NCBI RefSeq assembly: GCF_014596565.1
Contig: NZ_NOIN01000004.1
Span: forward strand, 1-64,000
DNA length: 64,000 nucleotides
Source of the DNA: Pseudomonas sp. PSB18
GTDB lineage: Bacteria > Pseudomonadota > Gammaproteobacteria > Pseudomonadales > Pseudomonadaceae
Reading direction: 5' to 3'
A model generated the notes under the pieces. It worked only from the letters and a program-made list of their open reading frames with translations. It was not told the DNA's origin and did not search any database. Numbering within the stretch: the stretch's first letter is position 1; each line of letters begins with the position of its first letter. A program made the translations under genes and the position numbers. This document shows positions 18,535-28,853 of the stretch, piece after piece.

Positions 18535-20928
18535 ATGTCCGAATCCACCACTTTCGACCTGCCGATTGCCGGCATGACCTGCGCCAGCTGCGCCGGGCGG
18601 GTCGAGCGGGCCTTGAGCAAAGTCGCCGGAACCCGTGCTGTCAGTGTGAACCTGGCGACCGAGCTGGCACGGGTCCAGGCCTCCGAACAGAGCCTGCCAG
18701 CCTTGATAGAGGCCGTTGAACAAGCGGGCTACCATGTTCCTGTCCAAGCCCTGGAACTGAGCATCGGGGGGATGACCTGCGCCTCGTGCGTGGGTCGAGT
18801 CGAACGCGCCTTGGGCAAAATTCCCGGCGTTCACAGCGTCAGCGTCAACCTCGCCAATGAGCGAGCCCACGTCGAACTGCTCGGACAGGTCGATCCGCAA
18901 ATCCTGATCGATGCGGTGAAGCGCGCGGGTTACGAAGCCATCGTCTGGCAGGCCGAGCAGCCCCATGACACTCAGCCCCGTCACCTGAATCGCGAGCGCC
19001 TGATCCTGGTGTTGGCGATTCTGCTGTCCGTGCCCCTGGTGCTGCCGATGCTGCTGCAGCCGCTCGGGGTGCACTGGATGCTCCCGGCCTGGGCGCAGTT
19101 CGCCCTCGCGACACCCGTGCAATTCATCTTCGGTGCACGCTTTTATATCGCGGCCTTCAAAGCCGTGCGGGCGGGGGCCGGCAACATGGACCTGCTGGTG
19201 GCACTGGGCACCAGCGCCGGCTACGGCTTGAGCCTGTATGAATGGGTCATTGCCCGCCCCGGCAGCATGCCGCACCTGTATTTCGAAGCGTCGGCGGTGG
19301 TGATTGCCCTGGTCCTGCTGGGCAAATACCTGGAAAGCCGCGCCAAGCGCCAGACCGCCAGCGCCATTCGCGCCCTCGAAGCCTTGCGGCCGGAGCGGGC
19401 GGTCCAGGTGATCGACGGCGAGGAACGGGATGTCGCCATCAGCGCCCTGCGTGTGAACGACCTGGTGCTGGTCAAGCCCGGCGAACGCTTTCCGGTGGAC
19501 GGCGAAGTGCTGGAGGGCCAGAGCCACGCCGACGAAGCGCTGATCAGCGGCGAGAGCCTGCCGGTGCCCAAACAGCCCGGCGACAAGGTCACCGGCGGCG
19601 CCATCAACGGCGAAGGTCGCCTGCTGGTGCGCACCCAGGCCCTCGGCGCCGAAACGGTCCTGGCGCGTATTATCCGCCTGGTGGAAGACGCCCAGGCGGC
19701 CAAGGCTCCGATCCAGAAACTGGTGGATAAGGTCAGCCAGGTCTTCGTGCCGGTGGTCCTGGTGTTGGCCTTGGCGACGCTGATCGGCTGGTGGTTGTCC
19801 GGTGCGCCGCTGGAAACCGCGCTGATCAACGCCGTCGCCGTGCTGGTGATCGCCTGCCCCTGCGCCCTGGGCCTGGCGACACCCACGGCGATCATGGCCG
19901 GCACGGGCGTGGCGGCGCGCCACGGGATCCTGATCAAGGACGCCGAAGCACTGGAACGCGCCCATGAAGTGGATACGGTGGTGTTCGACAAGACCGGGAC
20001 CCTGACCTCCGGTACGCCGCGCATTGCTCATTCAAAAGCCCTGGACGGTGACGAAGCCAGGCTGTTGCAAATGGCGGGCGCCCTGCAACGCGGCAGCGAA
20101 CACCCCCTCGCCAAAGCCGTGCTGGACGCCTGCGCCGAGCGTGGCCTGAACGTGCCGGATGTCAGCGACAGCCAGGCCCTGCCCGGACGTGGCATTGCCG
20201 GCAACCTTGATGGACGCCGCCTGGCCTTGGGCAATCGGCGCCTGCTGGACGAGTCGGGCCTGGACGCCGGCTCGCTGGCCGAATCAGCGCAGGCCTGGGA
20301 AACTGAAGGCCGGACTTTGTCCTGGCTGATCGAACAAGGCGCGACACCGCGGGTGCTCGGCCTGTTCGCCTTCGGCGACACCCTCAAGCCTGGCGCGCTC
20401 GCGACTGTGCAAGCTTTGGATGAGCGGCGCATCGCCAGCCATTTGCTCACAGGCGACAACCGCGGCAGCGCCCAAGTGGTGTCCCAGGCACTGGGGATCG
20501 TCAACGTGCACGCCGAAGTGCTACCGGGGGATAAGTCCGCCATTGTCCTGGAACTGAAGAAAAACGCCGTAGTGGCGATGGTCGGTGACGGTATCAACGA
20601 CGCCCCGGCCCTGGCCGCCGCGGACATCGGCATCGCCATGGGCGGCGGCACTGACGTGGCGATGCACGCCGCCGGCATCACCCTCATGCGCGGCGACCCG
20701 CGACTGGTGCCGGCCGCACTGGACATCAGCCGCAAGACCTACGCCAAGATCCGTCAGAATCTGTTCTGGGCGTTCGTCTATAACCTGATCGGCATCCCGT
20801 TGGCGGCCTTCGGCCTGCTCAACCCGGTGCTGGCCGGCGCGGCCATGGCGCTGTCGAGCGTCAGCGTGGTGAGCAATGCGTTACTGTTGAAATTCTGGAC
20901 CCCCGAGCATTTGGAGGACAAGCGATGA
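18535..20928 (+). CDS. copA: Cu(I)-exporting P-type ATPase
   Basis: 797-residue P1B-1 ATPase that pumps Cu(I) out of the cytoplasm. Two N-terminal metal domains each carry GMTCASC (about residues 13 and 79), followed by eight membrane helices, the translocating CPC motif at 441-443, the phosphorylated Asp485 in DKTGT, and the hinge [10 protein letters not shown] near 685. It is called CueA in some pseudomonads. The upstream CueR dyad shows regulation, and its stop overlaps the cueR start by four bases. Confidence 0.95.
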   Translation: MSESTTFDLPIAGMTCASCAGRVERALSKVAGTRAVSVNLATELARVQASEQSLPALIEAVEQAGYHVPVQALELSIGGMTCASCVGRVERALGKIPGVHSVSVNLANERAHVELLGQVDPQILIDAVKRAGYEAIVWQAEQPHDTQPRHLNRERLILVLAILLSVPLVLPMLLQPLGVHWMLPAWAQFALATPVQFIFGARFYIAAFKAVRAGAGNMDLLVALGTSAGYGLSLYEWVIARPGSMPHLYFEASAVVIALVLLGKYLESRAKRQTASAIRALEALRPERAVQVIDGEERDVAISALRVNDLVLVKPGERFPVDGEVLEGQSHADEALISGESLPVPKQPGDKVTGGAINGEGRLLVRTQALGAETVLARIIRLVEDAQAAKAPIQKLVDKVSQVFVPVVLVLALATLIGWWLSGAPLETALINAVAVLVIACPCALGLATPTAIMAGTGVAARHGILIKDAEALERAHEVDTVVFDKTGTLTSGTPRIAHSKALDGDEARLLQMAGALQRGSEHPLAKAVLDACAERGLNVPDVSDSQALPGRGIAGNLDGRRLALGNRRLLDESGLDAGSLAESAQAWETEGRTLSWLIEQGATPRVLGLFAFGDTLKPGALATVQALDERRIASHLLTGDNRGSAQVVSQALGIVNVHAEVLPGDKSAIVLELKKNAVVAMVGDGINDAPALAAADIGIAMGGGTDVAMHAAGITLMRGDPRLVPAALDISRKTYAKIRQNLFWAFVYNLIGIPLAAFGLLNPVLAGAAMALSSVSVVSNALLLKFWTPEHLEDKR

Positions 20929-21338
20929 ACATCGGCCAAGCGGCCCGCCAGAGCGGCCTGAGCGCGAAGATGATCAGGTACTACGAGTCCATTGGCCTGC
21001 TCAGGCCGGCCCATCGCACCGACAGTGGCTATCGGATCTATGGCACCGATGACCTGCATACCCTGGCCTTCATCAAGCGCTCCCGGGACCTGGGCTTTTC
21101 CCTGGAAGAGGTCGGCAAGCTGCTGACCCTCTGGCAGGACCGCCAACGGGCCAGCGCCGACGTCAAGGCCCTGGCCCGACAGCACATTGATGAACTGAAC
21201 CAGAAAATCCGCGAACTGGCCGAACTGCGCGACACCCTTCAGGACCTGGTGGAACACTGCCACGGCGACCACCGCCCGGACTGCCCGATCCTCAAGGAAC
21301 TGGCGTCGGGGTGTTGCAAGGAAACGTCTAGCGCCTGA
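20925..21338 (+). CDS. cueR: Cu(I)-responsive MerR-family regulator
   Basis: 137-residue MerR-type activator. The HTH spans residues 1-40 ([21 protein letters not shown]). The copper loop is the C-terminal Cys-X7-Cys in [10 protein letters not shown], with more cysteines (GCCKE) after it, typical of CueR of Pseudomonas. It overlaps copA by ATGA, so the two are one transcript, and it should activate both copA and copZ through the dyads noted. Confidence 0.92.
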   Translation: MNIGQAARQSGLSAKMIRYYESIGLLRPAHRTDSGYRIYGTDDLHTLAFIKRSRDLGFSLEEVGKLLTLWQDRQRASADVKALARQHIDELNQKIRELAELRDTLQDLVEHCHGDHRPDCPILKELASGCCKETSSA

Positions 21339-21396
21339 TACCCAGCTCCACAGGGGATTAGCGGTGAACACGGATGTTCTGTCCCCCCAGACCAGG

Positions 21397-21484
21397 GTGG
21401 GAGCGAGCCTGCTCGCGAAGACGGCGGCACATTCAACACCCATGCAAGCTGACCCACCGCTATCGCGAGCAGGCTCGCTCCCAC
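21397..21484. repeat. REP pair (gtgggagcgag type)
   Basis: Inverted REP arms between cueR and the convergent RIO-kinase gene. The spacer of about 45 bases includes the acattcaacac segment also seen at 7.6 kb, so the spacer is itself partly conserved. Confidence 0.88.
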
Positions 21485-21537
21485 AGGGGGTTGGTGGTGA
21501 GCATCGATGGCGTGCTCGCCCGAGATCTGCTCACAAA

Positions 21538-21559
21538 AAACCCGGCCAAGGCCGGGTTT
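21538..21559 (-). terminator. Rho-independent terminator of the RIO-kinase gene
   Basis: A ten-base stem (21538-21547 with 21550-21559) lies just after the minus-strand stop at 21564. The A-run on the plus strand (21535-21540) gives the U-tract in the minus-strand transcript. Confidence 0.75.
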
Positions 21560-21563
21560 CGGG

Positions 21564-22457
21564 TCATTGCATCCAGGGCGGAGGCGGTTCTTCGGTTTTG
21601 CCGGGGGGAGCGTCGTCCGCCGCGCGTACGGCCTGGCGACGTTCCTCGTCGAGGCGAGCGGCCTCGATTTCGCGCATGATCCCGCCGACATCCGCCAGCT
21701 CCTCCGGCTCGTCGAACTCACCGGTCAGCGCGCTGGCCGGGTGCAAGGTGCCAGCCTCATACAGAGCCCACATCTCCTTCGCATACCGGGTGCGCTTGAG
21801 CTCCGGTGCAAACCGGCCGAAGTAGGACGCCATGTTGCCCACGTCCCGCTCCAGCATGCTGAAGGCATGGTTGTTACCGGCGGCATCCACGGCCTGTGGC
21901 AGATCGATGATCACCGGCCCTGTCGGCGTGAGCAGCACGTTGAACTCCGACAGGTCTCCGTGCACCAGACCGGTACACAGCATCAGCACGATCTGGGAGA
22001 TCAGGAACGCGTGGTATTCACGGGCCTGATCCGGCTCCAGCACCACATCGTTCAGGCGCGGCGCCGCATCGCCATACTCGTCGGCCACCAGCTCCATCAG
22101 CAGCACGCCCTCGAGGAAGTCGTACGGCTTGGGCACACGCACACCCGCGTTGGCCAGGCGGAACAGCGCCGCCACTTCGGCGTTCTGCCAGGCATCCTCG
22201 GTTTCCTTGCGCCCGAACTTCGAGCCCTTCGCCATGGCGCGAGCCTGGCGACTGTTGCGGACCTTGCGGCCTTCCTGATACTCGGCCGCCTGACGAAAAC
22301 TTCGCTTGTTCGCCTCCTTGTAGACCTTGGCGCAACGCAGCTCATTGCCGCTGCGCACCACATAAACAGCTGCTTCTTTACCACTCATGAGAGGGCGCAG
22401 CACTTCGTCGACCAGACCGTCTTCGATCAGGGGTTCAATGCGTTTTGGAGTCTTCAT
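21564..22457 (-). CDS. RIO-family atypical serine kinase
   Basis: 297-residue kinase-fold protein. The N-lobe P-loop region reads LMSGKEAAVYVVRSG with the catalytic Lys in CAKVYKEANKRSF; the catalytic loop HGDLSEFNVLL and metal loop IIDLPQAVD follow near residues 170-190. It is a RIO1-like bacterial kinase; its substrate is unknown. The C-terminal 30 residues are proline-rich. It is commonly beside cueR in Pseudomonas. Confidence 0.85.
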   Translation of the reverse strand: MKTPKRIEPLIEDGLVDEVLRPLMSGKEAAVYVVRSGNELRCAKVYKEANKRSFRQAAEYQEGRKVRNSRQARAMAKGSKFGRKETEDAWQNAEVAALFRLANAGVRVPKPYDFLEGVLLMELVADEYGDAAPRLNDVVLEPDQAREYHAFLISQIVLMLCTGLVHGDLSEFNVLLTPTGPVIIDLPQAVDAAGNNHAFSMLERDVGNMASYFGRFAPELKRTRYAKEMWALYEAGTLHPASALTGEFDEPEELADVGGIMREIEAARLDEERRQAVRAADDAPPGKTEEPPPPWMQ

Positions 22458-22682
22458 CAGCTTTTATTCTGGGTCCTTTATGACCAAACACGCGAATGAC
22501 AGCCGTTATACGGCAATCCTTCCTCCACGGGGAGGGGTTGCCGACCTATGAACCTTCGATGCACACACTGTGCCGATAATCGACCAAGCCGAATCATAGC
22601 TGACAGCCGCGACGCCGTTGGCATTTGGATGCGCCTGTATTTGCGACAAAATTTACGACGAACTGAAATCCGGTGAGCGGAT

Positions 22683-23474
22683 TCAGGGCTTGAACAACTC
22701 CCCCGGCGTACACCCGAACATCCCCTTGAACGCCGCGATAAACGCCGACGTGGAATCGTACCCACACGACAACGCCGCGCCGGTCACGCTATCGCCCTCC
22801 TCCAGCAATCTCAGGGAGGACAGCAGCCGCATGCGCTGACGCCAGGCACGAAAGCTCAAGCCGGTTTCACGTTGGAACAGGCGCATCAGGGTTTTTTCCG
22901 ATGTACCCATTCGCTCGGCCCACATTTGCAGGGTAACGTTGCGCTCAGGTTGTTCGATCAATTCGTTACACAACCCCAGCAGCCGGTCATGCCGTGGCAA
23001 CGGCAGGGAGAAGCCCACTTCCGGCAACAGCGCCAACTGATCCAGCAATACCTGCACCAGCCGTGCCTCTCGCGTATCACCCTGGGGATAATCGGCCGGC
23101 CACTGACAAAACGCCTTGATCAATTCCCGGGCCAGCGGCGTGACCTCCAGCACCCGGCAGCGATCATCGGCCCATGGGCAACTGTCGCGGTGGATATACA
23201 AGCTGCGCATTTCCGCCCGCATCGATGTCACGACCTGATGCTCCAGGTCGGCCGGGATCCAGATCCCCCACTGTGGCGGCGCGAAAAAACTGCCGGCGGC
23301 GGTGTGCACGCCGAGAACGCCACTGATCGCGTAGGAAAACTGCACCCAGTCATGCCGATGGGCTTGGGTCCACGAACCGGCGCTCAAGCTTTCGACACGG
23401 GCATACAACGGCCTGGGCAGTTGCGCCAGGTCGGGAATACGACGTTCGAGCTGCAGGTGTCCGTTAGTCGGCAT
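22683..23474 (-). CDS. AraC-family regulator
   Basis: 263 residues: N-terminal cupin-like effector domain (HRHDWVQFSYAISGVL near residue 40) and C-terminal double HTH (MGTSEKTLMRLFQRETGLSF and TGAALSCGYDSTSAFIAAFKGMFG). It is divergent from the symporter gene with a 79-base gap, so that carrier is its likely target. The ligand is unknown. Confidence 0.83.
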   Translation of the reverse strand: MPTNGHLQLERRIPDLAQLPRPLYARVESLSAGSWTQAHRHDWVQFSYAISGVLGVHTAAGSFFAPPQWGIWIPADLEHQVVTSMRAEMRSLYIHRDSCPWADDRCRVLEVTPLARELIKAFCQWPADYPQGDTREARLVQVLLDQLALLPEVGFSLPLPRHDRLLGLCNELIEQPERNVTLQMWAERMGTSEKTLMRLFQRETGLSFRAWRQRMRLLSSLRLLEEGDSVTGAALSCGYDSTSAFIAAFKGMFGCTPGELFKP

Positions 23475-23553
23475 TGATTGGCCTTATGTCGCAAGACGAC
23501 TGTCAGGGCCGACGTTAGGCTAAGTCACCTCTTCTGACAACCTGCGGTGCCCT

Positions 23554-24582
23554 ATGGCTATTTTCAGACACCTCAAGCGCATGGTGACCGACTGGTTCCT
23601 GTGCGGCATGTTGCTCGCCACATTGCTGGCGTATTTCTTCCCGGGCTTTGGTGCCACCGGCGGCGCCATGCATGCCGAGTGGGTCGTCAATATCGGCATC
23701 TTCGTGGTGTTTTTCCTGCACGGGGTCAACCTGTCCGGCGAGCAGATCCGGCACGGCCTGAAGAACACCCGGCTGCACTTGATGGTGCAGGTGTTTACCT
23801 TCGGCGTGTTCCCCTTGATCTGGCTCGCCAGCAACAAGCTGCTGGGCAGTCATGTGCCGTCACTGCTGATGCTGGGGTTCTTTTACCTGTGCGCCCTGCC
23901 CTCGACCATTTCCTCCTCGGTGGCCCTCACCGGCAGTGCAGGGGGTAACGTGCCGGCGGCGATTCTCAACGCGAGCCTGTCCAGCGTGTTGGGGGTGTTC
24001 CTGACGCCGCTGCTGGTCAGTCTGGTGGTCGGTCGCGGCGATGGCGGTATCGACCTGGGTTCGACCTTGCTCGATCTGTGCCTGATGTTGCTGCTGCCGC
24101 TGGTACTCGGGCAGTTTCTGCGGCGCTGGCTGGCCGGTTTTTTCGGCCGCTACAAACGCTACACCAGCATCATCGACAAGCTGGTGATCCTGCTGCTGGT
24201 CTACGCAGCGTTCTGCAACTCCATGGTGTCCGGCATCTGGCAACAGCAAGGCAACGGCGTGCTGCTCAGTGCCGTACTCGGCAGTGCCGTGCTGCTGGCA
24301 ATCATCCTCTGGATGACCACCCGCACCGCTCGAACCCTGCACTTCAACAATGCCGATGAAATCGCCGCGGTGTTCTGTGCCAGCAAGAAATCCCTCGCCG
24401 CCGGGGTGCCGATGGCGGCGCTGATCTTCGGCAACAACCCTGGCCTGGGGCTGATTCTGCTGCCGATCATGATCTACCACCCGATGCAGTTGATCGTCTG
24501 CTCGATCCTGGCCGAACGTTACGCCAGCCGCCGGCGAGCGTCGGTCACCCGGCAGGACGAAACGCTGCTCAACGCTCGATAA
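23554..24582 (+). CDS. Bile acid:sodium symporter family carrier
   Basis: 342-residue membrane protein with about ten helices of the BASS/YfeH (SBF-like) group. Family features are LCALPSTISSSVALTGSAGGN near residue 110 and the later FCASKKSLAAGVPMA near 275. Bacterial members carry organic anions such as pantoate or keto acids; the substrate here is not known. Its end overlaps the convergent thiolase stop by 14 bases. No good ribosome site precedes the ATG. Confidence 0.82.
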   Translation: MAIFRHLKRMVTDWFLCGMLLATLLAYFFPGFGATGGAMHAEWVVNIGIFVVFFLHGVNLSGEQIRHGLKNTRLHLMVQVFTFGVFPLIWLASNKLLGSHVPSLLMLGFFYLCALPSTISSSVALTGSAGGNVPAAILNASLSSVLGVFLTPLLVSLVVGRGDGGIDLGSTLLDLCLMLLLPLVLGQFLRRWLAGFFGRYKRYTSIIDKLVILLLVYAAFCNSMVSGIWQQQGNGVLLSAVLGSAVLLAIILWMTTRTARTLHFNNADEIAAVFCASKKSLAAGVPMAALIFGNNPGLGLILLPIMIYHPMQLIVCSILAERYASRRRASVTRQDETLLNAR

Positions 24583-25846
24583 TCGCCGTCACACCTTGGC
24601 CGGCGGCCGCGCAGATGGAAATCAGCCCCCGGCCCCGCCCTGCGGCGTCGAGCAACTTGGCGAGATTGGCAACGATACGCCCACCCGTGGCGGCAAACGG
24701 GTGACCGGCGGCCAGGGAGCTGCCTTTCACGTTCAACCGGCTGCGATCGATGGCGCCCAATGGCGCGTCGAGGCCCAGGCGGGTCTTGCAGTAGTCCGCA
24801 TCCTCCCAGGCTTTGAGCGTGCATAGCACCTGGGCGGCGAAGGCCTCGTGGATCTCGTAGTAATCGAAGTCCTGCAGCGTCAGCCCGTTGCGCGCCAACA
24901 ACCGGGGCACGGCATAGACCGGCGCCATCAGCAGTCCTTCGGCACCATTGACGAAATCCACCGCAGCGGTCTGGCCGTCCCGCAGGTACGCCAGGATCGG
25001 CAACCCTCGCGCCTTGGCCCATTCCTCACTGCCCAGCAACACCAACGAAGCGCCGTCGGTCAGTGGCGTGGAGTTGCCTGCGGTCATTGTGCCCTTGGCG
25101 CTTTTTTCGAAGGCCGGTTTGAGCGAAGCGAGCTTCTCCAGGGTCAGGTCCGGGCGCAGGTTGTTGTCCCGGGTCAGGCCGAGGAACGGTGTCATCAGAT
25201 CGTTCTGCCAGCCTTCGGCGTAGGACGCCGCCATTTTCTGATGACTTTCCAGGGCCAGTTGGTCCTGTTCCTCCCGGGGAATCTGCCAGGTCTGGGCCAT
25301 CAACTCGCAGTGCTGCCCCATGTTCAGGCCGGTGCGCGGCTCATTGATGCGCGGCAGTTCGGGGACCAGGTGTTGGGGGCGCAGTTGCAGGAATACCTTG
25401 AGTTTTTCGGCGGTGGTCTTGGCACGATTGGCTTGCAGCAGGATCCGGCGCAGTCCTTCGTTGACGGCGATGGGCGCGTCCGAGGTGGTGTCCACGCCGC
25501 CGGCTATCGCGCTGTCGATCTGGCCCAGGGCAATCTTGTTGGCCACCAGCAGCACGGTCTCCAGCCCCGTGCCGCAGGCCTGTTGCACGTCATAGGCCGG
25601 GGTGGTGGGTGACAGCCGCGAGCCGAGCACGCATTCACGGCTCAGGTTCATCTCCCGGGAATGCTTGAGCACCGCGCCGGCGGCCACTTCGCCGATGTGC
25701 AGGCCATGCAGGTTGTAGCGCTCGATCAGGCCCTCGAGGGCAGCCGTCAGCAGTGCCTGGTTGCTGGCAGTGGCATAAGCCCCGTTGGAACGGGCGAAAG
25801 GAATGCGGTTACCACCGATGATCGCGACGCGGCGTAGCTGTGTCAT
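24569..25846 (-). CDS. Acetyl-CoA C-acyltransferase (thiolase), FadI-like
   Basis: 425-residue thiolase. The acyl-enzyme Cys is in QQACGTGLETV near residue 93, the His in YEIHEAFAAQ near 375 and the second Cys region near the end. It matches PA4785-type thiolases. Reaction: cleavage of 3-ketoacyl-CoA or the reverse condensation. The ATG at 25846, after GGGGAG, is chosen over an upstream start. Divergent from the FabG4 gene, with which it shares a pathway. Confidence 0.87.
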   Translation of the reverse strand: MTQLRRVAIIGGNRIPFARSNGAYATASNQALLTAALEGLIERYNLHGLHIGEVAAGAVLKHSREMNLSRECVLGSRLSPTTPAYDVQQACGTGLETVLLVANKIALGQIDSAIAGGVDTTSDAPIAVNEGLRRILLQANRAKTTAEKLKVFLQLRPQHLVPELPRINEPRTGLNMGQHCELMAQTWQIPREEQDQLALESHQKMAASYAEGWQNDLMTPFLGLTRDNNLRPDLTLEKLASLKPAFEKSAKGTMTAGNSTPLTDGASLVLLGSEEWAKARGLPILAYLRDGQTAAVDFVNGAEGLLMAPVYAVPRLLARNGLTLQDFDYYEIHEAFAAQVLCTLKAWEDADYCKTRLGLDAPLGAIDRSRLNVKGSSLAAGHPFAATGGRIVANLAKLLDAAGRGRGLISICAAAGQGVTAIIER

Positions 25847-25993
25847 GAAGAACTCCCCGAGTAGGTTCCAATGCGCTGATGGTCCCGAAAACCAATATTG
25901 TCTGCGCACAAGCTTAGGCTTTATCTCGCCAATCGAACGACTGATTGCCGATCGTGGTCCACACTTGGGAGCTCATCCGCCGGAGTACGTTCC

Positions 25994-27346
25994 ATGTCTG
26001 ACCGTTATATCGACTTCGCCAATTCGCCCATTGGCCTGCGCCTGGTCGGAGCCCTTGGCCTACCATCGCCGGTTCGTCTGGAACGCTGGCAGGCCGGGCG
26101 GCTACGACCAATCGAGGGCGCGCTGCTGCTGGGCGGCGGGCCGCTGATCGAACCGATCGGCACGTTCGCCAAGCGCCTGACCGACGCGATCTTCGTCTAC
26201 GGCGCCGAACCGACCCTGGCCACCGAGTGGATCCCCGGCCACGGCCCGAAAATCAAGGCTGTGGTGTACGACGCCAGCCATCTGGCCCAGGCCGACCAGC
26301 TCAAGCAACTGCGGGAATTTTTCCAACCACTGATGAAAAATCTCGACCGCAGCGCCCATGTGGTCATCCTCGGTCGCGCCCCGGAAAGTCTCACGGATCC
26401 CTTCGCCGCCAGTGCCCAGCGAGCGCTGGAGGGTTTCAGTCGCTCCCTGGCCAAGGAGCTGCGCCATGGCGGCACGTTGCAACTGTTGTACGTCGGTGAC
26501 GGCGCCGAAACCCAGCTGGAGGGAGCCCTGCGGTTCTTCCTGTCGCCCAAGAGTGCCTTCGTTTCCGGGCAGGTCATTCGCCTCAATGCCTGCCAGACCC
26601 AGGTCCAGGACTGGACACGACCGCTCACCGGGCTCAAGGCACTGGTCACCGGCGCGGCCCGCGGGATTGGCGCCTCCATCGCCGAAACCCTGGCCCGTGA
26701 CGGCGCCGACGTGATCCTGCTGGACGTCCCCCAGGCCAAGGCCGATCTCGACGCCCTCGCCGCACGCCTGGGCGGGCGCGCCGTGACCCTGGACATCTGC
26801 GCCGAAGACGCTGCAAGCCAGTTGATCGAACACCTGCCGGACGGCGTCGACATAGTGGTGCATAACGCCGGCATCACCCGGGACAAGACCCTCGCCAACA
26901 TGACGCCGGAATTCTGGGACGCGGTGCTGGCGGTCAACCTCAACGCCCCCCAGGTGCTGACCAAGGCCCTGCTCGACAGCGGCACCCTGCGGGACAATGG
27001 CCGGGTTGTTCTATTGGCTTCGATCAGCGGCATCGCCGGCAATCGCGGCCAGACCAACTATGCCGCGAGCAAGGCCGGGTTGATCGGCCTGGCCCAGGCC
27101 TGGGCGCCGCTGTTGCAGGAGCGAGGCATCAGCATCAACGCCGTGGCCCCCGGCTTCATCGAGACCCGCATGACCGCCGAGATCCCTTTCGCCCTGCGCG
27201 AAGCCGGACGGCGCATGAGCTCACTGGGCCAGGGTGGCCTGCCCCAGGACGTCGCCGAAGCCGTGGCCTGGCTCGCGCAGCCGGGCACCGGGGCGGTCAC
27301 CGGGCAGGCGCTGCGGGTCTGCGGACAAAGCCTTTTGGGAGCCTGA
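25994..27346 (+). CDS. High-molecular-weight 3-oxoacyl-ACP/CoA reductase (FabG4 type)
   Basis: 450 residues: a flavodoxin-like N-terminal half of about 210 residues without nucleotide motif, then a full SDR domain with VTGAARGIGASIAETLA near residue 217, HNAGITRDK near 295 and the NYAASKAGL catalytic motif near 355. This two-part layout defines the HMwFabG group that reduces 3-oxoacyl-CoA with NADH. The ATG at 25994 follows GGAG. It runs two bases ahead of the MaoC gene and so forms one operon with it. Confidence 0.85.
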   Translation: MSDRYIDFANSPIGLRLVGALGLPSPVRLERWQAGRLRPIEGALLLGGGPLIEPIGTFAKRLTDAIFVYGAEPTLATEWIPGHGPKIKAVVYDASHLAQADQLKQLREFFQPLMKNLDRSAHVVILGRAPESLTDPFAASAQRALEGFSRSLAKELRHGGTLQLLYVGDGAETQLEGALRFFLSPKSAFVSGQVIRLNACQTQVQDWTRPLTGLKALVTGAARGIGASIAETLARDGADVILLDVPQAKADLDALAARLGGRAVTLDICAEDAASQLIEHLPDGVDIVVHNAGITRDKTLANMTPEFWDAVLAVNLNAPQVLTKALLDSGTLRDNGRVVLLASISGIAGNRGQTNYAASKAGLIGLAQAWAPLLQERGISINAVAPGFIETRMTAEIPFALREAGRRMSSLGQGGLPQDVAEAVAWLAQPGTGAVTGQALRVCGQSLLGA

Positions 27347-27348
27347 CC

Positions 27349-28203
27349 ATGACGATCCAATGGCATGAGGTCAGCAGTACGCCGAGTATGTCGGGGCTCT
27401 ACGCGAAGGCCGCGACACGTCGCAAGATCACCGGCAAGACCTTGCCGGAGACTGGGTTGCGCCAGATGCTCCAGGTGGATCAGCAGCGCCTGGCGGCTTA
27501 TCGCAAGGTCTGTGGTTTTGTCGACAACGGTCTGCTGCCACCGACCTATCCCCATGTGCTGGCGTTCGCCCTGCAGATGCAATTGCTCACTGCCCGGGAC
27601 TTCCCGTTTCCGCTGCTGGGGTTGATCCACTTGAGCAACCGCATCCGCGTGCTCCGCCCCATGGGCGGCGTCAGCCAGGTACGGGCCAGTGTCAATGTCG
27701 AGCAGTTGCAGCCTCACCCCAAGGGCGCGGTGTTCAACCTCGTGACCCGTATCGAGGATCAACTGGGGCCGTTGTGGGAAGCCGAGAGCGAGATGCTCTG
27801 CAAAGGCGTGCAGCTTGACGGGGCGCTGGTAGAGCCACCACCGCAGATGACTCCGGCGTTGACCGAAGTCACGCGCTGGACAGCCCCTGCGGACATCGGC
27901 CGGCAATACGCCAAGGTGTCCGGCGACTACAACCCGATCCACCTGAGTGCCATCAGTGCGCGAATGTTCGGCTTCCCCACTGCCATCGCCCATGGCCTGT
28001 GGAACAAAGCCCGGACCCTGGCGGCACTGGACGATCACTTGCCCGAAGCCAACCTCGAAATCGCGGTGACCTTCAAGAAGCCGGTACGCCTGCCCAGCGA
28101 AGTGACCTTGCTGGCGAGCGCGGCGGGGTCCAGTGGGGATTTGCGGTTGGTGGGGTCCGGAGATCTGGAACACATGATAGGGAGCTGGCGGCCGATTGCC
28201 TGA
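27349..28203 (+). CDS. MaoC-like (R)-enoyl-CoA hydratase
   Basis: 284-residue double hot-dog protein. The hydratase signature lies in SGDYNPIHLSAISARMFGF near residue 185, with the catalytic Asp and His, and the second hot-dog ends in FKKPVRLPSEV. It hydrates enoyl-CoA or dehydrates 3-hydroxyacyl-CoA. GGAG overlaps the end of the reductase gene. With the thiolase and FabG4 it would make a beta-oxidation or reversal module that works on 3-hydroxyacyl-CoA; no acyl-CoA dehydrogenase is nearby. Confidence 0.85.
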   Translation: MTIQWHEVSSTPSMSGLYAKAATRRKITGKTLPETGLRQMLQVDQQRLAAYRKVCGFVDNGLLPPTYPHVLAFALQMQLLTARDFPFPLLGLIHLSNRIRVLRPMGGVSQVRASVNVEQLQPHPKGAVFNLVTRIEDQLGPLWEAESEMLCKGVQLDGALVEPPPQMTPALTEVTRWTAPADIGRQYAKVSGDYNPIHLSAISARMFGFPTAIAHGLWNKARTLAALDDHLPEANLEIAVTFKKPVRLPSEVTLLASAAGSSGDLRLVGSGDLEHMIGSWRPIA

Positions 28204-28249
28204 GCCAGTCGGTGGGTCAGCCTGCACTTATGTCGAATGGGCCGCCGTC

Positions 28250-28269
28250 ATCGCGAGCAGGCTCGCGAT
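28250..28269. repeat. Partial REP hairpin
   Basis: An eight-base stem, atcgcgag with its complement, around a CAGG loop. It is the inner part of the gtgggagcgag REP without the outer arms, between convergent genes. Confidence 0.75.
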
Positions 28270-28277
28270 AGCGGTGG

Positions 28278-28835
28278 TCACCGCGGCGGATAGTTGGACA
28301 GGATACGCCCGACCGTCTCGCGCACCGCGTTGTCGCGATCAGCAGGGTTGGGCGAGCTGCTGAGCAGTTGCTCATCGCTGCCGCGCCAGACCAGCTTGCC
28401 GTCCTTGCCATCGAGCAAGTCGATCTGCACCGTGGCGACCTTGTAGCTGACGTTGCGGGTTTCGTTGTACATCGGCCCGCCCCAGTAACCATTCCAGGGC
28501 CCGCCCCAGCCGCCGCCATAGTTGGTGGTCACTTGTTGCTGGCGATCCTCGACGATCAGGTAGGCCTGGACCAGGACATCGCCGCGCCCACCGGCGGCAG
28601 GGCGCAGGCCGCGCTGGTCGAGTTGATCGGCCACGGCCTGACGGATCCGCTGTTCGGTCAGGTCACTCCTGATCCGCGGATCATCGGGACGGTACTGCAA
28701 CGCCGGTTCTTTCCAGCTCCAGCTTCGATAGGCCGCAAAGTCGCGGCTGGTATCGAAATCATGATTGACCTGGTTGGTCGCACAGGCGCTGAGCAGCAGG
28801 GCAAAGCCCAGTAGAGCAAGACGACGGAACATCAC
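28278..28835 (-). CDS. DUF4136-domain lipoprotein
   Basis: 185 residues with a lipoprotein signal (LLLSACATN; Cys about 18). The DUF4136 core follows: FDTSRDFAAYRSWSW, then [17 protein letters not shown] and a late DGKDGKLVWRGSDEQ. Role unknown; it should be anchored in a membrane. The next gene upstream is a paralog 18 bases away, forming a tandem pair. Confidence 0.82.
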   Translation of the reverse strand: MMFRRLALLGFALLLSACATNQVNHDFDTSRDFAAYRSWSWKEPALQYRPDDPRIRSDLTEQRIRQAVADQLDQRGLRPAAGGRGDVLVQAYLIVEDRQQQVTTNYGGGWGGPWNGYWGGPMYNETRNVSYKVATVQIDLLDGKDGKLVWRGSDEQLLSSSPNPADRDNAVRETVGRILSNYPPR

Positions 28836-28853
28836 GCTTCTCCTGTTGCGTAA

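Noticed and set aside
18517..20031. 504-residue open frame antisense to copA
   Set aside because: Same artefact; no domain and strong overlap with a certain gene.
22618..22839. 73-residue plus-strand ORF
   Set aside because: Overlaps the AraC gene on the other strand and shows no ribosome site or family.
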